DNA of 16,984 nucleotides from Willaertia magna (Eukaryota; Heterolobosea; Eutetramitea; Acrasida; Naegleriidae), in contig CADWAF010001291.1 in assembly GCA_902984215.1 (NCBI GenBank), positions 1 to 16,984 of the forward strand. Direction: 5' to 3'. The notes below the pieces were generated by a model. It was not told the DNA's origin and ran no database searches. It saw only the letters and a program-made list of their open reading frames with translations. The position numbers and the translations under genes were made by a program. This document shows, piece by piece, positions 15,902 to 16,984 of the stretch; position 1 is the first letter of the stretch, and each line of letters opens with the position of its first letter.

Positions 15902-16984
15902 ATGTCCGAACACGATGAAGAAAAACAGCAACCGCTACTAAAGAAACGAAAGGTTGTTGAATCGGAAAGATTATTATTGTTTACTTATGATATTATTTCT
16001 GAAATTGCACAATATTTTAATGATTTTAAAGATTATGTTTATTTAGCAATGACAAATAAATCAATGTTTGAATTAATGATGAAAGATAATATTTACGCTT
16101 TAAGTAATTTATTTGATCATAAAATAATTAATTTAAATTTAATAAAAATTCCAAATTATTTAAAAAATAATTTACAACATTTAAATATTCAAAAAGTAGA
16201 ACCTGAATTGTCAGAATTTACAAAATTAAAATCTTTACAAATTAATTTAAAAAATGCAGGCATTTACACTATTGATGAAAATATTTTAAAAAATTTAAAA
16301 AATTTAGAAATTCTAAGCATTGCTTTTTCTAAAATAAAGGGAGACAGTTTTTTAAATTTTAAAAATTTAAAAAAATTAAGCTTATGTGTTGTTGACGTTG
16401 TTAGTGATAAACATTTAATGGAGTTGAAAAATTTACAGATTTTATCTATTAATTCTTGTGATAATATTACTGGAGAATGTTTACAAAATTTACAAAAATT
16501 AGAACATTTAAAAATTTTAAATCAAAATAATTTTAAAACAGAATATATAAATAATTTAGTTAATTTAGAATATTTGTATATAAATTATATTACTGATACA
16601 ACATTTTTAAAAAATTTAATTAATTTAGAATATTTAAATACAGATTATTTAAATAATAAAGATTTAATTAATTTACAAAATTTAAAAGTATTAGAATTAA
16701 ATGGGAATGATTTTGATAAGGTTTTAAATTTTACAGGTGATGGATTTATTTATTTAATTAATTTAGAATCTTTGGAAATGGGCAATATAATTAATTTTAA
16801 TGAAGAAAATTTAAAATATTTATTAAATTTAAAATATTTTGACTATTTAAATAAAATTAGTGGTAAATATTTAAAATATTTAACAAAACTTGAAGAAGCA
16901 TTAATTACATTGAATGAAAACTTTAAAGAAAAATATTTACAAAATTTATTAAATTTAGAGTGTTTAACAATTGAAGGCAGTAAT
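15902..16984 (+). CDS. F-box/LRR protein, 3' end beyond window (right copy)
   Basis: The frame is open from ATG 15902 to the last base (361 codons, no stop). Residues 1-22 are charged with the patch LKKRKVVE. An F-box-like segment occupies about 24-62 (LLLFTYDIISEIAQYFNDF then LAMTNKSMFELMMKD). From about residue 85 the protein is a run of short leucine-rich repeats of roughly 20-25 residues, each with an LxNLxxLxxL core (for example LKNLKNLEILSI, LMELKNLQILSI, LQNLQKLEHLKIL, LINLEYL). The repeats are very Asn-rich. F-box/LRR proteins usually act as substrate receptors of SCF ubiquitin ligases, binding through the LRR arc; this is a family inference. Amoeba genomes often carry many such genes. 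Only the shared first 194 nt can be compared with the left copy. Confidence 0.85.
   Translation, partial: MSEHDEEKQQPLLKKRKVVESERLLLFTYDIISEIAQYFNDFKDYVYLAMTNKSMFELMMKDNIYALSNLFDHKIINLNLIKIPNYLKNNLQHLNIQKVEPELSEFTKLKSLQINLKNAGIYTIDENILKNLKNLEILSIAFSKIKGDSFLNFKNLKKLSLCVVDVVSDKHLMELKNLQILSINSCDNITGECLQNLQKLEHLKILNQNNFKTEYINNLVNLEYLYINYITDTTFLKNLINLEYLNTDYLNNKDLINLQNLKVLELNGNDFDKVLNFTGDGFIYLINLESLEMGNIINFNEENLKYLLNLKYFDYLNKISGKYLKYLTKLEEALITLNENFKEKYLQNLLNLECLTIEGSN

Larger units (their letters stand above)
15483..16095 (+). repeat. Right arm of the inverted gene-block duplication
   Basis: This is the intact partner of 1-362 in opposite orientation. Visible homology runs from the nuclease 3' end (15483-15602) through parts of the spacer (around 15653-15685 and the CAAGAAAAAA words) into the F-box/LRR start (15902-16095). 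The match is cut off only by the left window edge, so the true arm is longer. Confidence 0.9.

Overview
The window looks like nuclear DNA of a free-living amoeboid protist. It is very AT-rich, uses the standard code, and holds mostly single-exon genes on both strands. Several proteins are Asn/Lys-rich, and the one gene with clear introns has two short GT-AG introns (84 and 76 nt). The protein set (F-box/LRR, RCC1-like, DUF4419, P450, flavin amine oxidase) and the compact layout fit a heterolobosean such as Naegleria best. A dictyostelid is the main alternative. The organism is an inference from composition and gene style, not a match to a known sequence.

Layout, left to right. At 1-194 (minus) lies the 5' end of an F-box/LRR gene running off the left edge, and behind it at 251-362 (minus) a decayed fragment of a nuclease-like gene. 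A three-exon flavin amine oxidase follows (450-2052, +), then a coiled-coil protein gene (2174-3883, +) preceded by an in-frame upstream ORF ending directly at its ATG. Next is a broken RCC1-like gene (4189-5039, -) with a small duplicated scrap downstream of it (3932-3951), then a multi-pass membrane protein resembling DUF5765 (5508-6503, -). After a 668-nt gap come an unrecognised protein (7172-8659, +), a DUF4419 protein (8684-9607, -), a cytochrome P450 (9893-11566, -), a small Lys/Asp/Glu-rich protein (11871-12710, +), a 909-residue protein with a C-terminal PD-(D/E)XK-like signature (12875-15604, +), and a second F-box/LRR gene running off the right edge (15902-16984, +).

The most striking feature is that the two ends of the window are inverted copies of one another. 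The block made of the nuclease-like gene's 3' end, the spacer and the F-box/LRR gene's 5' end occurs on the right in intact form (15483-16095). It occurs on the left in inverted, partly decayed form (1-362). The F-box/LRR start is 98% identical between copies (4 changes in 194 nt, three silent). The nuclease 3' end on the left has lost bases and its stop codon. A block containing both genes was therefore duplicated, and the two genes have since been kept very differently.

No operon-like logic links the central genes; they look like a collection of housekeeping and accessory genes. No convincing rRNA, tRNA, CRISPR or transposase gene is visible.
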